A DNA stretch of 64,000 nucleotides from the NCBI GenBank assembly GCA_002842145.1, contig PHCF01000004.1, positions 30,462 through 94,461 on the forward strand, read 5' to 3'. The position numbers and the translations under genes were made by a program. Within the stretch, counting starts at the first letter, position 1; every line of letters begins with the position of its first letter. This stretch comes from Betaproteobacteria bacterium HGW-Betaproteobacteria-6. GTDB taxonomy: Bacteria; Pseudomonadota; Gammaproteobacteria; Burkholderiales; Rhodocyclaceae. Below are positions 1-8,397 of the stretch, in pieces. Below the pieces are notes generated by a model, which was not told where the DNA came from, made no database searches, and worked only from the letters and a program-made list of their open reading frames with translations.

Positions 1-99
1 GCTTAGTCGCAAATCGATTTACTTAAACGATATTTAAACGCTCCCCGCTCCGACTAACCCTACCCCCCAGGGTAGTTTTGCGGGTGATTTCACTTTTTA

Positions 100-768
100 A
101 GCGTGCCTACCAGCCAGCGCGAAGGGCCGACCACGGTTGACCGGAAACGCGTCAAGGAACTGGAGCGCGAGGTCAAAGAGCTCCGCAAAGCCAAGGAGAT
201 CCTCGTGCTGGCCGGCCCTACAGCGCAATCCTGAACAGCGCACCCAGAGAGTGCGGCGTGATGAGATGTTGATACCCGAAATCGAGCGCATCTGGCAGGC
301 CAACCTGAAGGTCTATGGTGCCGACAAGGTCTGGCGACAACTGAACCGTGAAGGCGTTGTGGTGGCCCGTTGTACGGTCGAGCGCCTCATGCAACGTCAA
401 GGCTTGCGGGGTGTCGTGCGCGGCAAGGTGGTGCGCATCACGATCAGCGACCACAAAGCGCCTTGCCCGCTGGATCGGGGCAATCGGCAGTTCAAGGCCG
501 AGCGTCCCAATCAGTTGTGGGTCTCGGACTTCACCTATGTCTCGACCTGGCAAGGATGGCTATATGTGGCTTTTGTCATCGACGTTTTTGCCCGACGCAT
601 CGTCGGGTGGCGCGCGAGCAGTTCCATGCATACGGACTTCGTGCTCGATGCGCTGGAACAGGCGGCCGTACGTCCACCAGCCGAGTCCCGAGGAAGCCTT
701 GATCGACCACTCGGGGCTCGCAGCATGTATTGATCCGATACGGCGAGCGAGTGGCCGAAGCCTGATTA
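100..768 (+). mobile_element. IS3-family transposase remnant (orfA tail plus broken orfB)
   Basis: Decayed IS3-type element. Positions 109-234 encode the Arg/Lys/Glu-rich coiled C-terminal part of OrfA (KELEREVKELRKAKEIL) and then stop early. Around 235-690 a second frame encodes OrfB: the helper region (YGADKVWRQL, ARCTVERLM) and the first two catalytic aspartates of the DDE core (WVSDFTYV and AFVIDVFARRIVGW). After about 670 the frame breaks: remnants of the HHS and IRYGERVAEA segments sit in different frames, and the third catalytic residue with the C-terminus is absent. The element ends a few bases from the stop of the converging reductase gene at 773. It cannot encode active transposase. 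Terminal inverted repeats were not identified. Confidence 0.85.
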
Positions 769-772
769 AGAT

Positions 773-1807
773 TCAAGCAACGACAGGCTCATCGGAAACC
801 TTAATTAATAGTTTTCCGGTATTAGTGCCTCTGAAGAGCTTATCCAGAGCGCTTGGCGCATTCTGAAGGCCTTCGACAATATCCAATCGATATTTCATGC
901 GCCCCTGCAAAAACCATTGTGTCATATCATCATGCGCAATGGCCCACCAGCGTGCGTCAGCTGCGTAATCAAGCACGATGAAGCCTTCTATCTTCGCCCG
1001 CTTCATTAGCAAATTGTAGATATTAGGTGGGGCGTAAGGCTTCTCGTCTGTGCCATATTGGGAAATGGCACCACACATGGCAATCCGTGCCTTCATGTTA
1101 ATCTGGTCTAGCACAGCCTCCAGAGTCTCACCCCCGACATTGTCAAAGAAAGTATCTATGCCGTTCGGACATGCTTCTCTTAGTGCGGTCTTGAGAGGTT
1201 GTTTTTTGTAATTAATAACTGCATCGGCACCCAACTCATTCTTCAGCCAGGCGCACTTTTCTTCCGAACCAGCAATCGCAACTACACGACAGCCCAAAAT
1301 TTTGCCAATCTGAACTGCTATGGAGCCCACTGCACCTGCGGCTCCCGATACCACCATCGTTTCCCCGAACTTTGGACGCAGCAAATCGACAATTCCAAAA
1401 TATGCGGTCAGCCCGATATGCTCAAAAAGCCCAAAGCGTGCCGTCAGCGGCAAACGAGGATCCATTTCCACACGGGTAACAATGCCACTACCATCGGAAA
1501 TCGAGTATTCCTCCCATCCGAATACGCCGGTGACAATAGCTCCGATGGGATACTGCAAATTATTCGACTTTTCTACGACACCCATCGTGAATCCGCGCAT
1601 AACGTCGCCAAGCCTAACCGAAGGCATATAGCTATCCTGCTCACGCGCCCAAAGCCTAAGGGTAGGGTCGAGAGAAAGATAAATGGTTCGAATTAGGAAC
1701 TCGTTCGCTCCTAGATCACGAACAACACTTTCTCGAATCTCAAAGTTTTCTGGCTTTAGATCACCAGTCGGTCGACTGATCAGATGCCACTGTTTATTGA
1801 TCGGCAT
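773..1807 (-). CDS. Zinc-independent MDR-family NADPH-dependent oxidoreductase (2-alkenal/15-oxoprostaglandin reductase type)
   Basis: A 344-residue medium-chain reductase of the leukotriene B4 12-hydroxydehydrogenase / CurA type. The N-terminal catalytic domain has the family motif SLDPTLRLW near residue 45. The Rossmann domain carries VSGAAGAVGSIAVQIGK (about 150-166) and the NVGGETL stretch typical of the subfamily. Zinc-ligand cysteines of alcohol dehydrogenases are absent. Members reduce alpha,beta-unsaturated ketones or aldehydes with NADPH, so in this setting it could saturate an enone or an unsaturated intermediate. It is on the same strand as the ketone-carboxylase operon but separated from it by the MerC gene and AT-rich spacers, so co-transcription is uncertain. 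Start ATG at 1807 has GGAG about 11 bases upstream. Substrate unknown. Confidence 0.85.
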   Translation of the reverse strand: MPINKQWHLISRPTGDLKPENFEIRESVVRDLGANEFLIRTIYLSLDPTLRLWAREQDSYMPSVRLGDVMRGFTMGVVEKSNNLQYPIGAIVTGVFGWEEYSISDGSGIVTRVEMDPRLPLTARFGLFEHIGLTAYFGIVDLLRPKFGETMVVSGAAGAVGSIAVQIGKILGCRVVAIAGSEEKCAWLKNELGADAVINYKKQPLKTALREACPNGIDTFFDNVGGETLEAVLDQINMKARIAMCGAISQYGTDEKPYAPPNIYNLLMKRAKIEGFIVLDYAADARWWAIAHDDMTQWFLQGRMKYRLDIVEGLQNAPSALDKLFRGTNTGKLLIKVSDEPVVA

Positions 1808-2043
1808 AGTAAATTATCTCCATTTGTAATTGCTTATAAATGCACTGCGGAATTAAAAAACAACCAACATCGAACATCACATTAACAAGACACAACTCAG
1901 AGATTGAAGCCAGAAAACACTCAAGCTTAGCAATCTAGAATAGATTAAAACCCAAAAAAACCGCTCAATTTAGCAGCCCATAAAACCAAAATAAATTCGA
2001 CATCAAAACCTTAAAAACAAAATAAAATTTAACACCATTAAAT

Positions 2044-2469
2044 TCAGACAGAACACTGTGGACCAGAACTACATTTAGGGCAAACCCGGCAAAAACTATT
2101 ATTTAGAATATGGCCAGCAATAAGAGATATGCTGGAAAAAATAGTTATCAAATTATCTGAGTTTTCACCAATCAAGTCACCAACCCAAAAGGCCGCAAAA
2201 AACACCCCAAAAATGCCTATTGAAATTAACATCATAGGCAAAATACGTCGATGAAACCGGAAGCCTGGCAGAGCAGAAAACAAAGCGGGAATCGTCAGAA
2301 AAAACGCCAAATATTGATGGGTAACGCCATCATGCAAAAATAGCGCTCCTGACACCGAAAAGGCTGCCAAGAGGACAGGTAAAGCGAGACAGTGCAGCAA
2401 ACAAACCATTGACAGCACGACTCCTAATTGGTCCCACCTATTTCTAATGCTTGAAAAATTAGAATACAT
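2044..2469 (-). CDS. MerC-domain integral membrane protein
   Basis: A 141-residue protein with four predicted membrane helices. The MerC hallmark LGVVLSMVCLLHCLALPVLL is near residue 15, a central H-R-R-I-L-P turn follows, and the Cys-rich C-terminus contains FCRVCPKCSS, resembling MerC-domain proteins (about 130-140 residues). Classical MerC imports mercuric ions, but most chromosomal MerC-domain proteins are uncharacterised and no merR, merT, merP or merA is nearby, so mercury transport should not be assumed. The gene and its flanks (1810-2530) are far more AT-rich than the surrounding operon, with a TA run just upstream of the start and no clear Shine-Dalgarno sequence. This suggests separate origin. 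It interrupts an otherwise catabolic set of genes. Confidence 0.75.
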   Translation of the reverse strand: MYSNFSSIRNRWDQLGVVLSMVCLLHCLALPVLLAAFSVSGALFLHDGVTHQYLAFFLTIPALFSALPGFRFHRRILPMMLISIGIFGVFFAAFWVGDLIGENSDNLITIFSSISLIAGHILNNSFCRVCPKCSSGPQCSV

Positions 2470-2528
2470 ATATATATATTTATTACCAAATTATCGCAAA
2501 GGTATTTTTTGTTAATAATATTTTTTAG

Positions 2529-3296
2529 TTACTGAGCCGTATAACCACCATCTATTACTAGCTCGCTACCTGTCACGAACAATGCCTCGTCCGAAGCAAG
2601 GTACAAGATTGCATAAGCAATCTCTTTGGGATCTCCGAGTCGACCGATAGGGTGCAGCTTTTCCGCCAAGGGCCGTGTAGCCTTCAAATCCCCAAGACTA
2701 GCCAAGAAGTTCTCGACCATCGGAGTCCAGATATATCCGGGGTGGACGGTATTGACACGAATTTGATACTGCTCTTTCGCGCAATAAAGAGCGGCCGACT
2801 TGGAAAAAAGACGCACGCCCCCTTTGCTAGCGTTGTAGGCGGCAAGATTCGGATCTGCGACGATCCCCTCGACCGAAGATAAATTGATGATCGAGCCATT
2901 TCCGGTTTTCATCGCCGCAATGGCATGTTTGGTACCAAGAAATACGCCATCAAGGTTGACAGCCATAAGCTGTCGCCAACGCTCCAAAGTCTCGTATTCG
3001 GCATTGCCGTCAAGAGCCATGCCAGCGTTGTTGACAAGGATATTCAGTGCTCCGAAGTTATCCTGGGTTGATTGAATCACTTTGATCCACTGCACTTCTT
3101 CGGTAACGTCATGGTGGAAAAATATCGCATTGCCACCAGCATCCCGAATCTCCTTGGCGACGCTCTCGCCTGCAACATCGTCGACGTCGGTCAATGCAAC
3201 CTTAGCCCCCTCTTCGGCCAGCAGGATTGCTGTTGCTCGGCCAATGCCCTTTGCTGCACCAGTAACCAATGCCACTTTGTTGCGAACACGTTCCAT
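2529..3296 (-). CDS. SDR-family secondary alcohol dehydrogenase (cyclohexanol/cyclopentanol dehydrogenase-like)
   Basis: Classical 255-residue SDR. NAD-binding TGAAKGIG is at 12-19, NNAG at 89-92, and the catalytic Ser141, Tyr154 and Lys158 lie in S-S-V and YNASK. The C-terminal signature HPIGRLG...LYLASDE...VTGSELVIDGGYTAQ is the pattern I associate with NAD-dependent alicyclic alcohol and hydroxysteroid dehydrogenases. The aspartate after the second beta strand (ALTDVDD) predicts NAD rather than NADP. It is the last clear catabolic gene of the carboxylase operon, 15 bases after the thiolase stop; AAAGGAA precedes the ATG. Possible roles are oxidation of the secondary alcohol that gives the ketone, or a 3-hydroxyacyl-CoA dehydrogenation. 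Homologues at 7479, 47903 and 57907 share the C-terminal signature. Confidence 0.85.
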   Translation of the reverse strand: MERVRNKVALVTGAAKGIGRATAILLAEEGAKVALTDVDDVAGESVAKEIRDAGGNAIFFHHDVTEEVQWIKVIQSTQDNFGALNILVNNAGMALDGNAEYETLERWRQLMAVNLDGVFLGTKHAIAAMKTGNGSIINLSSVEGIVADPNLAAYNASKGGVRLFSKSAALYCAKEQYQIRVNTVHPGYIWTPMVENFLASLGDLKATRPLAEKLHPIGRLGDPKEIAYAILYLASDEALFVTGSELVIDGGYTAQ

Positions 3297-3311
3297 GAAA
3301 TATTCCTTTAT

Positions 3312-4493
3312 CTACAGTTTTTCGAAAATTGTCACGTTGGCCATCCCCCCACCTTCGCACATGGACTGGAGACCATATCGCCCTCCACGCTTATGCAGGG
3401 CATGGATCAACGTGCTTGCCAACTTCGTACCTGATGCTCCCAATGGATGCCCAAGCGCGATGGCGCCACCGTTGACATTCAAGCGTCCGGGATCAGCCCC
3501 GGTTGCTTGTAGCCAGGCCAGAGGAATAGATGCAAAGGCTTCATTTATTTCAAAGAGGTCAATATCATTGATCTTCAGCCCAGCCTTTTCCAAAGCTCGA
3601 GCTGTGGCTGGAATTGGGGCCTCAAGCATGATCACTGGATCGTGTCCAAAAACGCTGAGGTGATGGACCCGTGCCAAAGGCTTTACACCCAAAACTTTCA
3701 GGGCGCGCTCGCTCACTACCAACACGCCACTGGCTCCGTCGCAAATTTGACTACTATTGGCGGCGGTACAACGCCCACCTTCCGCCATTAACTTGACGCT
3801 GGAAATACCTTCAAGCGATGCATCAAATCGGATTCCTTCATCGATCAGATGAAGCTCCTCAGATGATTCGACACCAGCGCTTTTCACTGAAACCGGTAAA
3901 ATTTCATCAGTAAAGAATCCAGCTTTTGTAGCTGCAATGGCGCGCTGGTGACTTTGATATGCAAATTGATCTAGTTGCTCTCGACTCAACTCGTATTTGC
4001 GAGCAACCATTTCAGCACCAGTAAACTGGCTGAACTCACCAACCCCCGGATAGCGAAGCTCCATCCCCGGACTGAAATAGAAACCCATCCCGTTCTTTTT
4101 TGCCAAAGTGGAAGGAGTAAACATGGGAACCCGACTCATGCTTTCTACCCCAGCGGCAATAACAACATCCATTGTTCCGGACATAACTGCTTGTGCAGCA
4201 AATTGGAGTGCTTGCTGCGATGATCCGCACTGGCGATCGATTGAGCATGCAGAAACCGATTCCGGCAAGTTCGATGCAAGGACCACGTTCCGTGCAACGT
4301 TGTTCGATTGCTCGCCCGCTTGGCTAACACAACCCAAAATCACATCCTCAACCAACGCCGGATCACAATCAGCATGGGCGACCAAACCATTCAAAAGGTG
4401 TGCTGCAAGGTCGACGGGATGCCACCCAGAGAGCCGACCACCTCGACGCCCACCTGCTGTCCTCAGTGCCGCAACTATGTAAGCTTCTGCCAC
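3312..4493 (-). CDS. Acetyl-CoA acyltransferase (thiolase)
   Basis: Thiolase of about 393 residues, normal for the family. The nucleophilic cysteine is in IDRQCGSSQQAL (about residue 89), the His motif in NGGAIALGHPLGASG, and the second cysteine in CEGGGMANV near the C-terminus, so the catalytic set is complete. Start: a GTG at 4502 would be abutted by the Shine-Dalgarno AAGGA, whereas the GTG at 4493 lies about 8 bases from it and gives the usual MAEAYIVAALRTAGG N-terminus, so 4493 is preferred. It follows the ligase gene by about 15 bases. Expected reaction: CoA-dependent cleavage of the 3-oxoacyl-CoA made by the preceding ligase, giving acetyl-CoA plus a shortened acyl-CoA (benzoyl-CoA if the substrate is acetophenone). 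Confidence 0.92.
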   Translation of the reverse strand: MAEAYIVAALRTAGGRRGGRLSGWHPVDLAAHLLNGLVAHADCDPALVEDVILGCVSQAGEQSNNVARNVVLASNLPESVSACSIDRQCGSSQQALQFAAQAVMSGTMDVVIAAGVESMSRVPMFTPSTLAKKNGMGFYFSPGMELRYPGVGEFSQFTGAEMVARKYELSREQLDQFAYQSHQRAIAATKAGFFTDEILPVSVKSAGVESSEELHLIDEGIRFDASLEGISSVKLMAEGGRCTAANSSQICDGASGVLVVSERALKVLGVKPLARVHHLSVFGHDPVIMLEAPIPATARALEKAGLKINDIDLFEINEAFASIPLAWLQATGADPGRLNVNGGAIALGHPLGASGTKLASTLIHALHKRGGRYGLQSMCEGGGMANVTIFEKL

Positions 4494-4508
4494 GTTTTTC
4501 ACTCCTTA

Positions 4509-6521
4509 TTAGGCGACAGTCGACCGCCATTGATAATCTTTCGACTCCTCAGCAAAACGAACAAAATAGTCGATCGCTTCCGGATTCTTCATCGCATCTC
4601 GGCTTGCAGCCTTTTCCAAAGGCGTCCCCATTAATATCTTGCGGACAGGAACCTCCATTTTCTTGGCAGTGAGCGTATAAGGCACGGCATCGATGGCGTA
4701 CATGCGGTCCGGTACGTGCCGAGGACTGCAGTCGGCACGCAAACGAGATGTAATTGCCGCGACCAATGCTGCATCAAGCACTACGCCAGGCTTAAGTGAC
4801 ACGAACAAGGGCATGAAAAAATTCCCCCCTGGCAGTTCGCAGCAAACAACCAAGCTATCTGCCACACCTTCCACTTGTTCCACTGCCCGATATATCTCAG
4901 CAGTCCCAATACGAACACCGTAGCGATTCAATGTGGAGTCCGAACGCCCCTTGATGTAGCAACCCCCACGGGCATTTATTCTGATGAAATCGCCATGACG
5001 CCAAACATCCTTGAAAACATCAAAGTACGACTCGTGATAGCGTCTGCCGTCCACATCATTCCAAAAGCTGATGGGCATCGATGGAAATGGGCTAGTGACG
5101 ACAAGTTCCCCAACCTCATCTACGAGATCCTTGCCATCATCGCTCCAGGCGCGAACATCCATCCCAAGGCAACGACACTGGATTTCACCCGCGTACACCG
5201 GCAAGACAGGAACAGAACCAACAAAAGCACCGGCTACCTCGGTGCCACCTGATTGCGAGGTCAGCCAAAGGTCTGGCTTCACACAATCGTAGAACCAAGA
5301 GAATGTTTCGGGCGTGGCAGGAGCACCTGAGACAAATATCGATTCAATGCGACTCACATCGAAATGGTCGCCAGGTCTCAATCCAGCTTTTTCAAGTACT
5401 TGCACATACGTTGGACTAGCACCAAACGAAGTCACGCCAGTCTGTTCTGCAATCTTCCATAGCAGCTCTGGCCCCGGGTGTGTCGGGCTTCCGTCATAAA
5501 GAACGATTGCCGAACCAGTCAATAGAGCCCCAAGCAGCATGTTGAACATGACCCAACCAGTGGTGGTGTAGAAGAACATCACCGACTCAGGACCCAGGTT
5601 GACGTGGAAATGCATCATTTTCAGATGCTCCATCAACACACCCACGTGGCTATGCACAATCGCCTTGGGCAACCCAGTTGTCCCGGATGAGAACAAAATC
5701 CACAGCGGATGATCACAACCGACTCGCTCGTAATTGAATGATTCACGAGGGATGTCAGGATGTCGCATCAGGTCTGGCCAGGCGATGCTGTTGGAGATTT
5801 CTTGCGAAGTGGTATTCGCATTTCCCAGACAGGCACACCACACGACCTGCTGTAGAGATGGAAGTGCGTTAATGATTTGTCGAACTTCGCTCTCTCGACG
5901 GAAGTCCTTTCCGCCAAAACGATAGCCATCAGACGCAAAAAGTACTTTCGGCTCGATTTGCGAAAAACGCTCAATAACTGTTTTGACCCCGAATTCAGGC
6001 GCCGCAGAGGACCATACTGCACCAATAGCAATCGTGGCCAGCATTGCCACGGCCGTCTCCGGAATATTGGGCATGTACGAGACAACCCGATCACCAGGAA
6101 CAACCCCCATCGACCGCAACTGTGTGGCTACGATCCGAACCTGCCGGCCCAATTCACCCCAAGTCATGGCAGCAAATGGACGGAACTCAGTTCCGTGGTG
6201 GATGACCGTACGGTCGCTGGCCGATGCTTCAAAACGCAACATATGCTCAGCGTAGTTCAGGAGACTTCCCTCGAACCATTTTGCCCCCGGCATTACCCGA
6301 CGATCGAGGACATGCAGGTAGGGAGTGGAAGACTGAACGTCAAAATACTCCCATAATGAACCCCAAAAATCTTCTATATTCGTAACCGACCAACGACGTA
6401 ATGTCTCGTAATCCTCGAAGACGAGAGCACGCGTTTTTTCAAGCCAGCGCATGTACTGCGAAAGATTGGAGCCTTTCGAAAAGTCATCACTGGGACTCCA
6501 TAGCAACTGTCCTTCTTGCAT
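4509..6521 (-). CDS. bal: Acetoacetyl-CoA synthetase-family ligase, benzoylacetate-CoA ligase-like
   Basis: A 670-residue ANL-superfamily enzyme of the acetoacetyl-CoA synthetase type. The long N-terminal ACS-type domain begins at residue 1 (W-S-P...FWGSLWEYF), and the AMP-binding P-loop motif FSSGTTGLPKAIVHSH lies at about 277-292. The adenylate motif WRHGDFI follows, and a lysine-rich C-terminal segment TLTAKKMEVPVRK contains the probable catalytic lysine. These enzymes activate 3-oxo acids with ATP and CoA. Its place right after the apcE-like gene, within an apcABCD-E-bal order, matches the described acetophenone operon of Aromatoleum aromaticum, where Bal converts benzoylacetate to benzoylacetyl-CoA. 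The acyl group used here may differ. ATG at 6521 is preceded by GAGAGGAA at good spacing. Confidence 0.85.
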   Translation of the reverse strand: MQEGQLLWSPSDDFSKGSNLSQYMRWLEKTRALVFEDYETLRRWSVTNIEDFWGSLWEYFDVQSSTPYLHVLDRRVMPGAKWFEGSLLNYAEHMLRFEASASDRTVIHHGTEFRPFAAMTWGELGRQVRIVATQLRSMGVVPGDRVVSYMPNIPETAVAMLATIAIGAVWSSAAPEFGVKTVIERFSQIEPKVLFASDGYRFGGKDFRRESEVRQIINALPSLQQVVWCACLGNANTTSQEISNSIAWPDLMRHPDIPRESFNYERVGCDHPLWILFSSGTTGLPKAIVHSHVGVLMEHLKMMHFHVNLGPESVMFFYTTTGWVMFNMLLGALLTGSAIVLYDGSPTHPGPELLWKIAEQTGVTSFGASPTYVQVLEKAGLRPGDHFDVSRIESIFVSGAPATPETFSWFYDCVKPDLWLTSQSGGTEVAGAFVGSVPVLPVYAGEIQCRCLGMDVRAWSDDGKDLVDEVGELVVTSPFPSMPISFWNDVDGRRYHESYFDVFKDVWRHGDFIRINARGGCYIKGRSDSTLNRYGVRIGTAEIYRAVEQVEGVADSLVVCCELPGGNFFMPLFVSLKPGVVLDAALVAAITSRLRADCSPRHVPDRMYAIDAVPYTLTAKKMEVPVRKILMGTPLEKAASRDAMKNPEAIDYFVRFAEESKDYQWRSTVA

Positions 6522-6565
6522 TAACCAATTCCTCTCATTGACGTTCGGCCTAGCGGAACGGCGGC

Positions 6566-7471
6566 TCAGCGCAAAGCTGATAAGCGTTCAAGCACGTGTT
6601 CAGGATTTTCATCTGCCGGAATCTCAAGGAAAACGAAGCCGCCATCCGGGCGCCTGGGCCCCGCTTCACCGCTCCAGAAGGCCTTAGACACCGACAAACC
6701 GAGCGGAACGCCAGGTACGCTGTGCGGTGCTATCCAGAAATCTGGGCCGGACAAAGATTCGATGGCAGATCCAGTCGGAACTTTGATACCAAGCGCCCAA
6801 CGATAGTGATCCGACAAATTCAAAAGCGGCTTGTAGAGGTCAACCACCTCCTGGCTGCTTGGTTCGCTTTCGCTGCTTTCTTCAAGCAGCAAGATATCGA
6901 TGCCGGCATCCGAAAAACCACGCAAAAAGTCTGCGATGTACACGGCTGCTGAATCGATAGCATCCATGTCAATCACTGCCGCCTGCCTTAGGCGCTTGTG
7001 TGCAGCAATTTCTTGATCAAGCGAATCGACAATATCTATCTCTACAGCAATCTTTTCCCCCGGGAATGCCTGTGCATGGGCCAGAGAAACCCAAACAGCA
7101 GGAGACGGTAAAACCAGCGCAAGAGGAGTTTTCGGAAAGCAAGCACGTAGCCCGGTCGACAAATCGACAAGATGCTTTCGCAGGGCAGGATCGGCAAGCA
7201 GTGTGCGCAGTGCAAAACCAGGCCGCTGCTTTGCTCCCATGGCCTCGACCAACTTGGGATTTTCCGAGAGCCATTGAATAACCACCGCCGCAACTGGCAA
7301 AGAAACCACATCTGTCGGCAGCAAGCCAGCTGCCTTACGCTGCCAATTGATCAGTTGGTCGACCTCTAGCCAAGGCACCTTCCCGCCGCTAAGCAGCTTA
7401 CCCGCATAATTTCCGTACTCGATCCAAAGCAGACCGGAAGGCTGTACAAGACGTTCGGTAAAGGAGTTCAT
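6566..7471 (-). CDS. apcE: ApcE-like accessory subunit of ketone carboxylase (by position and size)
   Basis: A 301-residue soluble protein (about 33 kDa) with no motif I recognise: no nucleotide P-loop, no metal cluster cysteines and no signal peptide. It is alpha/beta in composition with clusters such as LLLEESSESEPS (residues around 220). The call rests on context: known acetophenone carboxylase consists of a core of ApcA, B, C and D plus a separate ApcE of about 34 kDa, and this gene has the right size and lies between apcD and the bal-like ligase. An SDR gene is inserted between apcD and this gene. The ATG at 7471, seven bases after the SDR stop, is preferred over the upstream ATG at 7504 that overlaps the SDR gene. 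It could alternatively be an unrelated operon gene. Confidence 0.6.
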   Translation of the reverse strand: MNSFTERLVQPSGLLWIEYGNYAGKLLSGGKVPWLEVDQLINWQRKAAGLLPTDVVSLPVAAVVIQWLSENPKLVEAMGAKQRPGFALRTLLADPALRKHLVDLSTGLRACFPKTPLALVLPSPAVWVSLAHAQAFPGEKIAVEIDIVDSLDQEIAAHKRLRQAAVIDMDAIDSAAVYIADFLRGFSDAGIDILLLEESSESEPSSQEVVDLYKPLLNLSDHYRWALGIKVPTGSAIESLSGPDFWIAPHSVPGVPLGLSVSKAFWSGEAGPRRPDGGFVFLEIPADENPEHVLERLSALR

Positions 7472-7478
7472 GATCGTA

Positions 7479-8330
7479 TCAAATGGCAGTAAAGCCACCA
7501 TCAACAGCTAATTCCGCACCGGTCACCCAACGCGCAGCATCCGAAGCCAGATAGAGCGCCGCTAGTGCAATATCGACAGGTTCGCCGAGAAATCCAATTG
7601 GATGGGCTGCAACAAATTCACTTTTCGCAGAGTCGAGGTCTGGAACCAGCTTGAAATCAACATATTGTTGCAGCACCTGCTGGCCCATCTCGGTCTTTAC
7701 CAAGCCGGGATGGATTGAGTTGCAGCGAATTCCCAGGCCAAGTTGACCGCACTCGACTGCAACTGATTTAGTGAGAAGGCGAACAGCACCTTTTGAAGCA
7801 ACATACGCCCCCAATCCCGTGAATCCGACGAGGCCGCCAATGGAGGACAAATTGATAATCGAACCGCCATTGCCAGCCGCGCCCCCGGGACGCATTGCAC
7901 GCATTGCGTGCTTGCATCCAAGGAACACTCCCGTCACGTTCACGTCAAGAATGCGTCTAAAATCCTCGACTCGGGTATCGGTCAAAAATTGAAACAATTC
8001 AATACCCGCGTTGTTCACGAGCACATCGAGACCACCGAAGCGTTGAAGTGTTGTGGCCAAGACTGACTCCCAGTTGGCCTCATCTGCTGCATCAAGTCGC
8101 ATAAACTCGGCCACGCCTCCGAATGAAGCGATTTTCTCTACCGTTTGACGACCCTGCTCCTCATTAATATCAGTCACCATGACATTGGCACCTGCCGAAG
8201 CGAAAGCAAGCGCAATTTCCGCACCGATACCCCGCGCCCCACCGCTGATCAGCGCCACTCTACCGGCAAGGCTAAAGGCCTTCATGGCTTCGGAACTATT
8301 GGGCACCCGCCCTTTATCCAGAGAATTCAT
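7479..8330 (-). CDS. SDR-family secondary alcohol dehydrogenase within the carboxylase operon
   Basis: A 283-residue SDR with an N-terminal extension of about 20 residues. TGxxxGIG-type motif SGGARGIG is at 29-36, NNAG around 107-110, catalytic Ser163, Tyr176 and Lys180 (YVASK), and the C-terminus reads HPIGFLGEP...LYLASD...VTGAELAVDGGFTAI. The Asp in MVTDINEE favours NAD. ATG at 8330 has AAAGGAGA at about 6 bases, so the long start is kept; a downstream Met (8285) is possible. Lying between apcD and apcE, it is the best candidate for making the ketone that the carboxylase uses, playing the part of 1-phenylethanol dehydrogenase in acetophenone pathways. Its closest motif resemblance in this window is to the SDRs at 2529 and 47903, not to typical fatty-acid SDRs. 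Confidence 0.85.
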   Translation of the reverse strand: MNSLDKGRVPNSSEAMKAFSLAGRVALISGGARGIGAEIALAFASAGANVMVTDINEEQGRQTVEKIASFGGVAEFMRLDAADEANWESVLATTLQRFGGLDVLVNNAGIELFQFLTDTRVEDFRRILDVNVTGVFLGCKHAMRAMRPGGAAGNGGSIINLSSIGGLVGFTGLGAYVASKGAVRLLTKSVAVECGQLGLGIRCNSIHPGLVKTEMGQQVLQQYVDFKLVPDLDSAKSEFVAAHPIGFLGEPVDIALAALYLASDAARWVTGAELAVDGGFTAI

Positions 8331-8397
8331 TTTGTCTCCTTTATTATTTGAGATGCTCTAGGGGCTATTCCCCCTAGGCACCAAATTTCCAGCCGGT

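Noticed and set aside
2044..2469. Mercury resistance locus
   Set aside because: Only a MerC-domain protein is present; no merR, merT, merP or merA.
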